Below, piece by piece: positions 1 to 7,821 of a stretch of 16,364 bases of DNA (the first letter of the stretch is position 1; the number at the start of each line of letters is the position of its first letter). The notes under the pieces were generated by a model that had not been told where the DNA came from, ran no database searches, and saw only the letters and a list, made by a program, of their open reading frames with translations. A program made the position numbers and the translations under genes. This DNA is from Deltaproteobacteria bacterium (GTDB lineage Bacteria; Myxococcota_A; UBA9160; UBA4427). The stretch spans positions 1-16,364 of the forward strand of contig DRKE01000228.1 of assembly GCA_011051925.1 (NCBI GenBank), given 5' to 3'.

Positions 1-1
1 G

Positions 2-949
2 ATGCTCGCCGTGACCTTCGAATCGAAGCGGGTCGTCGTGTCGGAAAGGCCGGAGCCGGGGGGCTCGGACGTGCTCGTCCGGGTCCGGGCGTGCGGGATC
101 TGCGGTTCGGATCTCACGATCCTCGACAGTGGCTTTCCGATCCGCGGCATTCCGGGACACGAGATCGCCGGGGAGCTGCCCGACGGGACCCCGGTCGCGA
201 TCGAACCGCTCGCGCCCTGTGGCCGTTGTCGGTATTGCATCGCGGGCGACTATCAGGTCTGCCCGGAACACCCGGACATGATCTTCGGAATCGGTCGGGA
301 CGGGGGGATGGCGGAATGGCTCCGTGTCCCGGCGCGATGTCTCGTGCCCCTCCCGCGGAGCCTCGACGCGCGGACGGGATTCCTGGTGGAGCCCCTGGCG
401 GTCGCCATTCATGCCCTGCGCCGCGCGGGGGTGGCGGGGGGCGATCGGGTCCTCGTCATCGGGGCCGGGTCGATCGGGCTCTGCTCGGTCGTCGCTGCGG
501 CTGCGGCCGGAGCCCAGGTCGATCTCGTGGCACGCCATCCGGCCCAGATCGAAGCGGGAGAGAGGCTCGGCGCCCGGATCGTCGGAAGCGAAGGCGCGGA
601 AGAATACGCTTTCGTGCTGGATTGTGCGGGGAGTGCGAGTGCGACGACGTCGGCTTGCGAAGCGCTCCGGCCGAACGGGACGCTGCTCATGCTCGCGCCT
701 TCCTGGGAGACGATCGAGTTGCCCGGCCTGCTCGTTCTCGCGAAGGAACTCGATCTCGTCGTGTCGAAGATGTACGGCCGTGCGGGCAGCTTCCGGGACG
801 TGGACGCGGCGGCGGGGATCCTCGGATCCCGTCCGGAGGTCGCCGATGCGCTCGTGACCCATCGATTCGCCCTGGCGGACGCGGCGGCAGCCTTCGAAAC
901 GGCGCGGGATCGGAAGAGCGGCGCCATCAAGGTCGTCCTCGAGCCCTGA
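2..949 (+). CDS. Zinc-dependent medium-chain alcohol/polyol dehydrogenase
   Basis: This gene encodes a 315-residue member of the medium-chain dehydrogenase/reductase superfamily, which oxidises alcohols or polyols with NAD(P) in the cytoplasm. The catalytic zinc ligands are visible as Cys31 in CGICGSD and His53-Glu54 in PGHE. The four structural-zinc cysteines are Cys73, Cys76, Cys79 and Cys87. A Rossmann motif, GAGSIG, lies at 154-159. The second strand of the nucleotide fold ends in VDLVARHP, with an Arg rather than the acidic residue typical of NAD users, so NADP is possible (inference). The ATG at base 2 gives a normal N-terminus for the family, but the window edge means an upstream start cannot be excluded. 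The length is slightly below the usual 340-350 residues. The substrate cannot be told from sequence. A hairpin follows the stop. Confidence 0.9.
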   Translation: MLAVTFESKRVVVSERPEPGGSDVLVRVRACGICGSDLTILDSGFPIRGIPGHEIAGELPDGTPVAIEPLAPCGRCRYCIAGDYQVCPEHPDMIFGIGRDGGMAEWLRVPARCLVPLPRSLDARTGFLVEPLAVAIHALRRAGVAGGDRVLVIGAGSIGLCSVVAAAAAGAQVDLVARHPAQIEAGERLGARIVGSEGAEEYAFVLDCAGSASATTSACEALRPNGTLLMLAPSWETIELPGLLVLAKELDLVVSKMYGRAGSFRDVDAAAGILGSRPEVADALVTHRFALADAAAAFETARDRKSGAIKVVLEP

Positions 950-1000
950 ACGGCGAGGATCGTTCGCCCCGGCGAGGTGCGCTGCCGAGCGCAGGAACGG

Positions 1001-1038
1001 GAAAGCGCCGCCCGGCATCGAGGCCGAACGGCGCTTTC
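1001..1038. terminator. Bidirectional terminator-like hairpin between convergent genes
   Basis: GAAAGCGCCG at 1001-1010 pairs perfectly with CGGCGCTTTC at 1029-1038. The 18-nt loop can itself pair (CGGC at 1013-1016 with GCCG at 1023-1026). The A-rich and T-rich edges of the stem would give a short U tract in either direction. It lies between the plus-strand dehydrogenase and the minus-strand DUF4332-like gene, which converge here, so it plausibly terminates both. Confidence 0.6.
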
Positions 1039-1079
1039 GGATTCAGCTCAGCGTCTGCTTTCGCGCGTCCGATCCGAAC

Positions 1080-1490
1080 TCAGTGCTCGATCTTCTGGGG
1101 AAGATCAGCCGCCTGCTTGACCCAATCCTCGATCTGGCCCTGGGTCGGCACCTTTCGGGTCAGGTTCTTCTCGGCATTCACTTCGGCGACCTTTTCGGCC
1201 AGGTTCGCCGCGTTCCGGGTGGCCAGCTCCTTCACGGTGTCCACGCCCGAACACACGAGCAGTTCCGCGTATTCTCCCGCGACGCCCTTGATCCGGAAGA
1301 GATCGGCCATGTTGACGAAGGTCAGGATCCTCGACTCGGAAATGCCCGTCGCCTCCGCGAGTTCCTGACGGCCCTTCTTCGTGCTTCCGCGCTCGAGAAG
1401 CGTGTCCGTATCCTTGACGCCGGCCGCGACGAACTTCTCGCCGAGCGCCGGGCCGATTCCCTCGATCTCTTCGATCTTCTTGTTTGCCAT
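1080..1490 (-). CDS. Helix-hairpin-helix protein, DUF4332-like
   Basis: This is a 136-residue, mostly helical, soluble protein. Near the N-terminus, IEGIGPALGEKFVAAGV is a typical helix-hairpin-helix motif. A second related motif, RIKGVAGEYAELLVCSGV, begins around residue 66. Two such repeats are characteristic of the DUF4332 family, whose members resemble the non-specific DNA-binding HhH domains of polymerases and ligases. The molecular role of the family is not established, so nucleic-acid binding here is an inference. The ATG is preceded by AAGGAGAG at good spacing. The gene lies 44 bases downstream of the DUF937-like gene on the same strand and is probably cotranscribed with it. A convergent terminator hairpin follows the stop. 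Confidence 0.85.
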   Translation of the reverse strand: MANKKIEEIEGIGPALGEKFVAAGVKDTDTLLERGSTKKGRQELAEATGISESRILTFVNMADLFRIKGVAGEYAELLVCSGVDTVKELATRNAANLAEKVAEVNAEKNLTRKVPTQGQIEDWVKQAADLPQKIEH

Positions 1491-1534
1491 CGTCGTCTCT
1501 CCTTCCGTAGTGCTGGATCGGTCGAATTCCGATC

Positions 1535-1945
1535 CTATTTCCCGAACAGCTTTCCGGCCATTCCTCCGAGGGCACCCAGCGCGCCCCCGGCCTCACCACT
1601 CCCACCGAGCATCGACAGGAGTCCTTCGGCGCCACCCGCCTTGTTTCCGAGAAGCGACATGACCGTCGAAACCAGGCTGGCCAGACCCTTCCTGGCCCGC
1701 TCCTCGTCCAGTCCGGCTGCGGCCGCGATCGGGCCGATGTCGATCTTCTCGAGCAGTGCGGAGACCGCACCGCCCCCGCCGCCCAGCAGGTCGGAGAGAT
1801 CGAGCCCGCCGCTTCCGAGGGCCTCCCCGATGCCGCTGACGGCAGGAGGCAGGAATTTCTCCGCCTGATCCGGGGCGAGCCCGGCTCCGCTCGTCAATGA
1901 AGAGACCAGCTCCCCACCATGTTCCTTCAAGAGATCTTCGAGCAT
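1535..1945 (-). CDS. Glycine-rich small protein, DUF937/DUF2780-like
   Basis: This 136-residue protein is rich in Gly, Ala, Leu and Ser, with amphipathic helices separated by glycine tracts (GSGGLDLSDLLGGGGGAV and a C-terminal run of GG pairs). Composition and pattern resemble the DUF937, YidB-like and DUF2780 small proteins, which have no firm function. I chose the ATG at 1945 over an in-frame start 18 bases upstream because AAGGAG sits directly before it at ideal spacing. No signal peptide or strong membrane helix is evident. It is the first gene of a probable two-gene unit with the DUF4332-like gene. A hairpin at 2001-2028 separates it from the lipoprotein gene upstream. Confidence 0.8.
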   Translation of the reverse strand: MLEDLLKEHGGELVSSLTSGAGLAPDQAEKFLPPAVSGIGEALGSGGLDLSDLLGGGGGAVSALLEKIDIGPIAAAAGLDEERARKGLASLVSTVMSLLGNKAGGAEGLLSMLGGSGEAGGALGALGGMAGKLFGK

Positions 1946-2000
1946 CGTTCTCCTTCCTTGCATCGGGCTCCGGTTTCGAGGGCCCGGTTCGCGAGCGTCC

Positions 2001-2028
2001 GGTGACCGGGCCGAATGCCCCGGTCACC
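2001..2028 (-). terminator. GC-rich hairpin after lipoprotein gene
   Basis: GGTGACCGGG at 2001-2010 pairs perfectly with CCCGGTCACC at 2019-2028 around an 8-nt loop. It lies about 50 bases past the stop of the minus-strand lipoprotein gene and upstream of the DUF937-like gene. There is no U tract, so it may instead be an attenuator or an mRNA-stabilising stem. Confidence 0.4.
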
Positions 2029-2080
2029 CTCTGGCCGGACCGCATGACCGGGGCCATGTTCCGGGAATCACGCGATTCCG

Positions 2081-3217
2081 TTACTGGACCCCGAGCGACT
2101 TGAGTGTCGCGAGTGTGACCCCGCCCGTTGGCAGTCCCTTCGCTTTCTGGTAGTCGCGCAGGGCCGCGAGGGTCTGGCGGCCGACGATGCCGTCGATCGG
2201 CCCCGGGGCGAATCCAGCACTGCCGAGAGCCCGCTGCATGTTCTTCACGATGTCGGGCGTCGTATTCGTCTCGCACAGGATCTGTCGCCAGGCCATCTCG
2301 CCGTCGCTGACCCGGACGCGCTTCGTGATCGTCTGGTATTTCGCGGCGATCGGGATTCTCCGCTCGTGCGCGGGTTCGACCAGCTTGCGGACCTTGACCG
2401 TCTTGTACTTCGCCGGAATCTCGATCGTGCGGGTCGAGGCCGGCTTCGTCACGACCTGTCGCTTCACGGTCTTGTACTTCGCCGGAATCGGGATCTCGCG
2501 GGTGGTCGGCGGCGAGATCTGGACCCGTTTGCGGACGGTCTTGTACTCGGCCGGGACTTCGACGAGACACATGATCTCGCCCGTGGCCGAGTCGATCTTC
2601 TGGATCGGGCCCTTGCCCTTCTTCCAGACCGTGTGGGCGGGCTTCACGAGGATCTTCTCCTCCTGCCACTCGTATTTCGCGGGCACTTCCTCGAGCCGGC
2701 TGGAAGCGGGACTCACGAGGACCTTCTCCTCGACCCATCCGTATTCAGCGGGGATGACCTCGATCCGCTGGGAAGCGGCTTCGACGAGGACCTGCTCTTC
2801 GACCGTTTCGTAGCGAGCGGGGATGATTTCGAGCGATTCCGTCGCGCCACGAGCGAGGACCTCTTCCGTACGGGTCTCGTAGGTCGGTGGAATGAAGACA
2901 CGCGCATAACATTGCCCGGGCTTGGCGGGGGGGAGCAGTTCGCCGCCGGGAATCTGGTTGTACGGTCCCGCAGCGGCGCTTCGTGCCGGGGGGGCTGCCG
3001 AGACCGCGGGCAGCTGATCTTCGGAGAGTCGCGCCGAGAGTGACTCGAGCCGGGCTTCGCGCTCGGCCGCTTCGCGTTCGAGTGCCGCGACGCGCGCCTG
3101 GCTTTCTTCGAGTTTTCGTGCGGCTTCGCTCTCGGGCATGCTCGTCGAGGCGCAGCCCCAACTCGAGGCCGCCAGCACGACGCCGAGATACAGGATCCAT
3201 TTCTTGGGGTGGGTCAT
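2081..3217 (-). CDS. Peptidoglycan-binding lipoprotein with eight 23-residue repeats
   Basis: This 378-residue protein begins with a lipoprotein signal peptide whose likely lipidated cysteine is Cys22 (context SSWGC, a looser lipobox than usual). Residues 29-69 form a charged heptad-like coiled coil. From about 104 to 303 there are eight copies of a unit with core PAxYxTVxxxVLVxPA. Their key tyrosines fall at 113, 136, 159, 182, 225, 248, 271 and 294, exactly 23 apart within two blocks of four. The blocks are separated by a 20-residue insert containing GKGPIQKIDSATGEIMC. Cys103, Cys217 and Cys315 mark the start, middle and end of the repeat region. A PG_binding_1 domain occupies roughly 322-378. 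The protein is likely tethered to a membrane and reaches into the periplasm to bind peptidoglycan. What the repeats do is unknown. It is probably transcribed on its own. Confidence 0.88.
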   Translation of the reverse strand: MTHPKKWILYLGVVLAASSWGCASTSMPESEAARKLEESQARVAALEREAAEREARLESLSARLSEDQLPAVSAAPPARSAAAGPYNQIPGGELLPPAKPGQCYARVFIPPTYETRTEEVLARGATESLEIIPARYETVEEQVLVEAASQRIEVIPAEYGWVEEKVLVSPASSRLEEVPAKYEWQEEKILVKPAHTVWKKGKGPIQKIDSATGEIMCLVEVPAEYKTVRKRVQISPPTTREIPIPAKYKTVKRQVVTKPASTRTIEIPAKYKTVKVRKLVEPAHERRIPIAAKYQTITKRVRVSDGEMAWRQILCETNTTPDIVKNMQRALGSAGFAPGPIDGIVGRQTLAALRDYQKAKGLPTGGVTLATLKSLGVQ

Positions 3218-3561
3218 CGTTCGGGTTCTCCTTGAGGGTTTTCGACACGAGGTCGATCGGAGACCTTCCGGTCCACCGGCGATGGCGCAGGGGCCGATGC
3301 CGCCCAGGAAACCAGGGGGTCTCGTCAGACTAATTCAAGAGGACCCGGTTTCGGCACGCGTGGTCGTGTCTCCGCGGAAATATCTCCCATGTGACACGGA
3401 GGGAGGATCATTCGAAATGACGGAGGGCCGCCCGTACCGTTTCGTGCAGGTCTCAGGGGGCTCCGGGACGCAGCCGCTTCGTGTCCTTGGGCCTCGACTG
3501 TGTCGAGGACCGCACATGCGGCCGGCGTTCCGTTCGTTTCATGGCACGGAAAGCGGAAGGA
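3218..3561. other. Intergenic gap of 344 bases, no convincing gene
   Basis: This gap lies between the DUF87-type ATPase gene, which ends at 3562, and the lipoprotein gene, which starts at 3217. Both are on the minus strand. Short open frames here have no family-like features. It should hold the lipoprotein promoter. A minus-strand TTGAAT at 3338-3333 could be a -35 box, but I see no good -10. A perfect 7-bp hairpin lies at 3492-3508. The AT-richer stretch around 3330-3420 is the most likely regulatory part. Confidence 0.5.
3492..3508 (-). terminator. Small hairpin after the ATPase gene
   Basis: CCTCGAC at 3492-3498 pairs perfectly with GTCGAGG at 3502-3508 around a 3-nt loop. It lies about 54 bases past the ATPase stop codon on the minus strand. 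There is no U tract, so a terminator role is weakly supported. Confidence 0.3.
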
Positions 3562-6054
3562 TCAGTCCTCGAAATGGCCGACGAGTTCGGCTTCGCCCCC
3601 GGCGTCGATGCGGAAGGGAATCCAGACGAGCGAAAGACGTTCGACGTCGAGATCGGATTTCCGGGCATGGATCCGCAGGGTCTCGATCTCGGCTTCCCAG
3701 GCGAGGGCAGCGTCTTCGAGGGCGTCCAGATCGTTCTGGAAGGCCGCTTCGAGGGCTTCGAGCTTCTGGCGATACTCCTCGACCCGCTCCTCCGCACGAC
3801 CGATGTCGGCACGTTCGCGGGCTGCACGGCTCGCGCCCTTCATCGTGCTCGCGGCCCGGCCGATGTTGCCGATGCTGGCGAGCTTGCGGCCGAAGAGCGC
3901 GCCGATCATCGTGGCGCCGAGAGATACGGCGGTCTGGGTCTTCCGGTCCTTGTACTGCTGTTCCTCGCGTTCGACCCGCTCTTCGGCTCGAGCGATCCGT
4001 TCCTTCAGGCGCGCGAGCCGGGGGGCGTATTTCTTGCGGAGTTTTTCGAGTCGGAGGTCGCGCTCTTCGCGCATGAGATCCGCCAGCCGTCCGCGGAAGC
4101 TGCCTTCGTCTTCACCGGGTTCCGAGACGAGTTTCGGTTTCTTCGACTTCCAGAGGCGCAGCGGATGCTCACGATAGATCGCGGTCCTGAGCTGCCTGGC
4201 CCAGCGTTTGTAGCTCGGTGCTCGTTCCGCCGCGGCGGGCAGCGGGGCGAACGTCGCACCTTTCCGCGGCGTGCGTTCGAGTTCCGGGAGACTCGGGAGC
4301 GGGCGGGACGCGCTCCAGGGAGAACCTTCGAGGTCGGCGTCCAGGGGTGCCCAGAGAACGCATTTCGACCATTCGTCGATTCCGGTCCGGGCGTGGCTGT
4401 AGTGGACGGCGACCCGACCGATGAGGGCCGGGCGATAGACGAGTCGGGACGAGTCGGGGACGGCCCCGGTCACGGGGATGAAGCGTTCGTTGGCCTCGAC
4501 GGGGATCACGGGACGTGCTTCTGCCCGGGCTCCGGTGGACCCGCCCGCGTCGAGTACGGCCGGGCCGGGCATGGCGGACCGTCCGGCTTCGCTCTCCGGG
4601 GACGACGTCTTCCGGGCCGCCGCTCCCGTCGGTCGGCCCGCCTTTCTGGTGAGTGCCTTGATCTGGTTCCGCGAGAGCGGGCCGGCCAGATAGGAAAGCG
4701 CCCAGCGCGACCGCAGCAGGACCGGTTCGTCTTCATGGACGTTGTTCATCAGGAAGACGCGGCTTTCGAGATTCGAGAGGGTCTTCTCGAGCGAAGCGCG
4801 ATCCAGGCCCGTCGACGCGCCTGCGGCCGCACCTTCGAGACCATCGATCACGCGTGCCTTGTCGCGTTCGGTCTGGAGACGTCCGAGGAACCACGTTCCG
4901 CAATTCGACAGGCCCTTGTAGTCGAGATCGACGGGATTCTGGGTCGAAAGGACGCAACCGACGCCGAAGGCACGCGCCTGCTTCAGGAGGGTCAACATCG
5001 GCGTCTTGCTCGGGGGATTCGCGGTCGGCGGGAAATACCCGAAGATCTCGTCCATGTAGAGGATCGCTCGAAGCGACTGGCTTCCGGACTGGGTTCGCAT
5101 CCAGGAAACGAGCTGGCCGAGAAGCAGCGTCACGACGAACATCCGCTCGGGATCGGAGAGATGGGCGATCGAAACGATCGAGAGTCGTGGGCGGCCATCG
5201 GGCGCACGCAGGAGTCGGCCGATCTCGAGGGGCTCGCCCTCCCGCCAGGCCGCGAAGCTCGGTGAAGCGAGCAGGTTGTTCAACCGCATCGCCAGGCCGA
5301 ATCGATCCTGCGCAGGGAAGACGGTTTCGAGATCCATGATTCCGATCCGGTCGAAGGGTGGCTTCTGGATCTGATGGATCAGGCTGGCCATGTCGAGGTT
5401 CCGGCCTTCGCGCCAGGTCCGGTCGACGATCGTGGAAAGCAGGATGTGCTCGCGGCTCTGGATCGGGTCGGCTTCGATTCCGAGCAGGCCGAGCAGGCCG
5501 GAGACCGAAGACAGGATGCGCTCGCGAAGGGCTTCCTCGTCCTCGAGAAGGGCCGCGGGGGGGGCATCCAGGGAGCGCAGGATCGAGAGGGGCGTGCCGG
5601 CGTTGCTGCCGGGCGTGTAGAGAAGGCGCTCGGCGGCGGCTTCGAGGCGCGCGATCCGCTCGGGTCCCTGGTCCCAGGCCGCGAGACCCTTTCGCCAGAG
5701 ACGCGCCTGGCTGGCCGCGTAGGCCTCCGGCGTCTGGCCCGCCCGCGCCGCCGCGCCTTCATCGATCCAGGGCCGGAAATCGCCGGGTGCCAGATCCGGA
5801 AAGGTCAGCAACAGGTTTCCGAGATCGCCCTTGGGATCGATCGCGATCACGGGAATGCCGTCGATCAGGGCTTCCTCGAGCAGCGTGATCGCGAGCCCGG
5901 TCTTGCCGCTGCCCGTCATGCCGACCAGCATCGCGTGGGTCGTCAGGTCCTTCGAATCGTAGAGGAGCGGTTCGGGTCGATCCTCTCCCGTCTCCGCGTC
6001 GACAGGGCGACCGAGATAGAAGGCCCCGAGTTTTTCGTAGTCCTGTGTCTGCAT
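3562..6054 (-). CDS. HerA/DUF87-type P-loop ATPase with C-terminal coiled coils
   Basis: This 830-residue cytoplasmic ATPase belongs to the HerA/VirD4-like group of ring-forming DNA-pumping ATPases. The Walker A motif GMTGSGKT is at 45-52. It is followed by IAIDPKGDLGN at 70-80, a Walker B strand ending in D335-E336 (AILYMDE), and a polar sensor motif STQNP at 370-374. After the ATPase core comes a low-complexity linker (about 450-510). Next is a long basic coiled coil (about 651-705), a glycine-zipper-like stretch GATMIGALFG at 713-722, and a second coiled coil (about 741-798). HerA itself works with the NurA nuclease, but no nuclease gene is visible nearby. The substrate is therefore unknown; DNA is likely by family and a membrane or envelope role is possible. 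The start is supported by a purine-rich GGGGCGGAAG just upstream. Confidence 0.88.
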   Translation of the reverse strand: MQTQDYEKLGAFYLGRPVDAETGEDRPEPLLYDSKDLTTHAMLVGMTGSGKTGLAITLLEEALIDGIPVIAIDPKGDLGNLLLTFPDLAPGDFRPWIDEGAAARAGQTPEAYAASQARLWRKGLAAWDQGPERIARLEAAAERLLYTPGSNAGTPLSILRSLDAPPAALLEDEEALRERILSSVSGLLGLLGIEADPIQSREHILLSTIVDRTWREGRNLDMASLIHQIQKPPFDRIGIMDLETVFPAQDRFGLAMRLNNLLASPSFAAWREGEPLEIGRLLRAPDGRPRLSIVSIAHLSDPERMFVVTLLLGQLVSWMRTQSGSQSLRAILYMDEIFGYFPPTANPPSKTPMLTLLKQARAFGVGCVLSTQNPVDLDYKGLSNCGTWFLGRLQTERDKARVIDGLEGAAAGASTGLDRASLEKTLSNLESRVFLMNNVHEDEPVLLRSRWALSYLAGPLSRNQIKALTRKAGRPTGAAARKTSSPESEAGRSAMPGPAVLDAGGSTGARAEARPVIPVEANERFIPVTGAVPDSSRLVYRPALIGRVAVHYSHARTGIDEWSKCVLWAPLDADLEGSPWSASRPLPSLPELERTPRKGATFAPLPAAAERAPSYKRWARQLRTAIYREHPLRLWKSKKPKLVSEPGEDEGSFRGRLADLMREERDLRLEKLRKKYAPRLARLKERIARAEERVEREEQQYKDRKTQTAVSLGATMIGALFGRKLASIGNIGRAASTMKGASRAARERADIGRAEERVEEYRQKLEALEAAFQNDLDALEDAALAWEAEIETLRIHARKSDLDVERLSLVWIPFRIDAGGEAELVGHFED

Positions 6055-6185
6055 CTTCCGCCCCTGCTCGTGTTCGTCGGATGGCCGACCTGTCTTCGGA
6101 CGGAATCTCTAGCACGTTCAGAGGAGGGGCTCGCCCGGTCGCCCGCTCGAGCACGGGGGGCGCTCGGCGCCGGGGCGGGGCGGTG

Positions 6186-6206
6186 GGATCCGGTCCGAGC
6201 GGATCC
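6186..6206 (-). terminator. Hairpin after TM-repeat membrane protein gene
   Basis: GGATCCG at 6186-6192 pairs with CGGATCC at 6200-6206 around a 7-nt loop, just past the minus-strand stop at 6215. A second 7-bp stem (6217-6223 with 6230-6236) spans the end of the gene. Neither has a U tract. Together they could end transcription before the ATPase gene. Confidence 0.35.
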
Positions 6207-6214
6207 GTGCGGGT

Positions 6215-7681
6215 CTACTCCGAATCCGATCGGAGTCGACGCAGCCAGTGCTGCATGTGTTCGCCCGCCGCCTCACGACCGCCCAGGCCGAACGAGAGGG
6301 CGAAAGCGACGGCCAGGGCACCCAGGGTCAGCCCGAAGGCCAGGTTCACGATGTCGTCGGCGAGACCCATCGCCCGCAGGCCCATGGCGAGAACGAGCCC
6401 GAGGATGGCGAGGCGGACCAGCCCGGCGAGGGGTTGCGAGGACGCGCCCGAGACCCGCTGCATGGTCGAATGGACGAGGTTGGCGATCCAGACCCCCGTG
6501 GCGATGATGACCGCGCCCAGCAGGATCTGGCCGCCGAACCCGATCAGGTTCGAGACGAGCATCGAGACCTGATGGAAGCCGAGGCGATTGGCCGCCTCGG
6601 TGACGGCAAAGAGCATCAGGAAGAAGACGATGGCCTTGCCGACCCAGGCAGAAGGCGTCGTCGTTCCCATCGCGATTCCGCCGACGCCCAGCTTCGAAGG
6701 AAGGCGATCGAAGCCCATTCCCCCGAGCAGGTTGGTGGCGAGGGTGGCGATGAAGCGCGAAACGAACCAGGTGACGATCAGGATGATGCCGGCCGCGAAG
6801 ACGTGGGGCAGGGCGGCCATGAAGCTACGAAGCATCTCGGTCGCGGGATCCGAGATGACCGCGATCTGCAAGGCGTTCAGGGCCGCGATCATGGCCGGTA
6901 CGAGGATGAAGATGTAGAGGACCAGACCGACGAGCCCGGAAACCGTCGTCGTGCCGCGGAGGCCGGCTTCCTCGCCGAGCCGGTCGATGCCCGTCGCGGC
7001 CAGGAGATTCGAGACCAGGTCGCGCACGATCCGCGCGACGAAGAGACCGACGAAGCCGATCACGCCCGCCGCGAAGACATCGGGCAGGATGCCGAGCATG
7101 CGGTCGAGCATCCCCTGGACGGGTTCGAGAAGGCCCTGCAAGTCGAGTGCGTCCAGGATCGCCGGCAGGAAGAGCAGGAAGATCAGCCCGTAGAGCACGT
7201 TTCCAAGACTTTCGCTGATCGGCCTCATGTCGGCTTCCGTCGAGACGCGCTCGTCGAGAGACGTCGCCGCCAGCGCTTTCGTCGTGCCCGCTCGAGCGAT
7301 GGCCGCGAGAATCCATGCCACGAGCAGAAGGATGCCGGCGGCGACCGCCTTGGGCAGGAACTCGAGGACCTGGTCGACGAGGCCCTGGAGCGACGCCGAA
7401 GCCTGGTCGAGTTCCAGGGCGTTGAAGAAGGCCACGAGTGCAATCAACAGGACGAGATAGTAGGCGCCCCTGGCGAGGGCACCGCTCAGGTCGATCGCAT
7501 TTCCCGTGGAAGCTTCGATTCGTTCGTCGAGCTCGAGACGCCTCAGGACGCCGCGGACACTGGCGCGCACGATCGTCGCGACGAACCAACCCGCGAGCAG
7601 GATGCCGAGGGCGCCCGCCAGCATCGGCAGCGTCTCGCCGAGCGAGCTGCCCAACCGTTCCAGAAGTCCGTTCCAATCCAT
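6215..7681 (-). CDS. Conserved TM-helix repeat membrane protein (CmpX/MscS-related)
   Basis: This 488-residue inner-membrane protein is built from a repeated unit of about 91 residues. Each unit has a helix beginning LPxxxAAGI followed by a hydrophobic stretch, an amphipathic helix with a (L/I/F)D(E/R)R-like end, and then a second membrane helix. The LP anchors are at residues 18, 109, 199 and 291, and a fifth partial unit lies near 385-440. This is the pattern of the conserved TM-helix family (PF05552), found in CmpX-like proteins related to mechanosensitive channels. The cytoplasmic MscS beta domain is absent. The C-terminus carries AFALSFGLGGREAA, which is typical of the family. A role in osmotic or envelope stress is an inference, supported by mscL nearby. 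I chose the ATG at 7681 over one 30 bases upstream because GGGAG lies 8 bases before it. Confidence 0.87.
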   Translation of the reverse strand: MDWNGLLERLGSSLGETLPMLAGALGILLAGWFVATIVRASVRGVLRRLELDERIEASTGNAIDLSGALARGAYYLVLLIALVAFFNALELDQASASLQGLVDQVLEFLPKAVAAGILLLVAWILAAIARAGTTKALAATSLDERVSTEADMRPISESLGNVLYGLIFLLFLPAILDALDLQGLLEPVQGMLDRMLGILPDVFAAGVIGFVGLFVARIVRDLVSNLLAATGIDRLGEEAGLRGTTTVSGLVGLVLYIFILVPAMIAALNALQIAVISDPATEMLRSFMAALPHVFAAGIILIVTWFVSRFIATLATNLLGGMGFDRLPSKLGVGGIAMGTTTPSAWVGKAIVFFLMLFAVTEAANRLGFHQVSMLVSNLIGFGGQILLGAVIIATGVWIANLVHSTMQRVSGASSQPLAGLVRLAILGLVLAMGLRAMGLADDIVNLAFGLTLGALAVAFALSFGLGGREAAGEHMQHWLRRLRSDSE

Positions 7682-7726
7682 CGCTTCATCTCCCGTGGCC
7701 TCGGGGTCCAAATGCGCCGGGAGCGG

Positions 7727-7750
7727 AAAACGTCACGGGAGAAGGTGACG
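7727..7750 (-). terminator. Rho-independent terminator for the four-helix protein gene
   Basis: Read on the minus strand, CGTCAC (7750-7745) pairs with GTGACG (7736-7731) around an 8-nt loop and is followed directly by TTTT (7730-7727). It lies between the stop of the four-helix membrane protein gene (7822) and the start of the TM-repeat gene (7681), so the two are probably separate transcripts. Confidence 0.5.
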
Positions 7751-7821
7751 AACACGGAAGAAGGGGCGATCGGGGATGCCGGGCGGTCGGGAGTCCGGAG
7801 CGGGGGCCGGAATCGTCCCGT

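Noticed and set aside
1593..2738. Open frame of 381 codons on the minus strand spanning the lipoprotein and DUF937-like genes in another frame
   Set aside because: It crosses two supported genes and the hairpin between them, and its product is low-complexity.
3335..3517. 60-codon open frame on the minus strand in the 344-base gap
   Set aside because: It has no Shine-Dalgarno and no family-like sequence, and it is rich in Arg, Pro and Ser as chance frames are here.
3481..5265. Open frame of 594 codons on the plus strand opposite the ATPase gene
   Set aside because: It mirrors the ATPase coding frame and has no recognisable motifs. The minus strand carries the Walker motifs.
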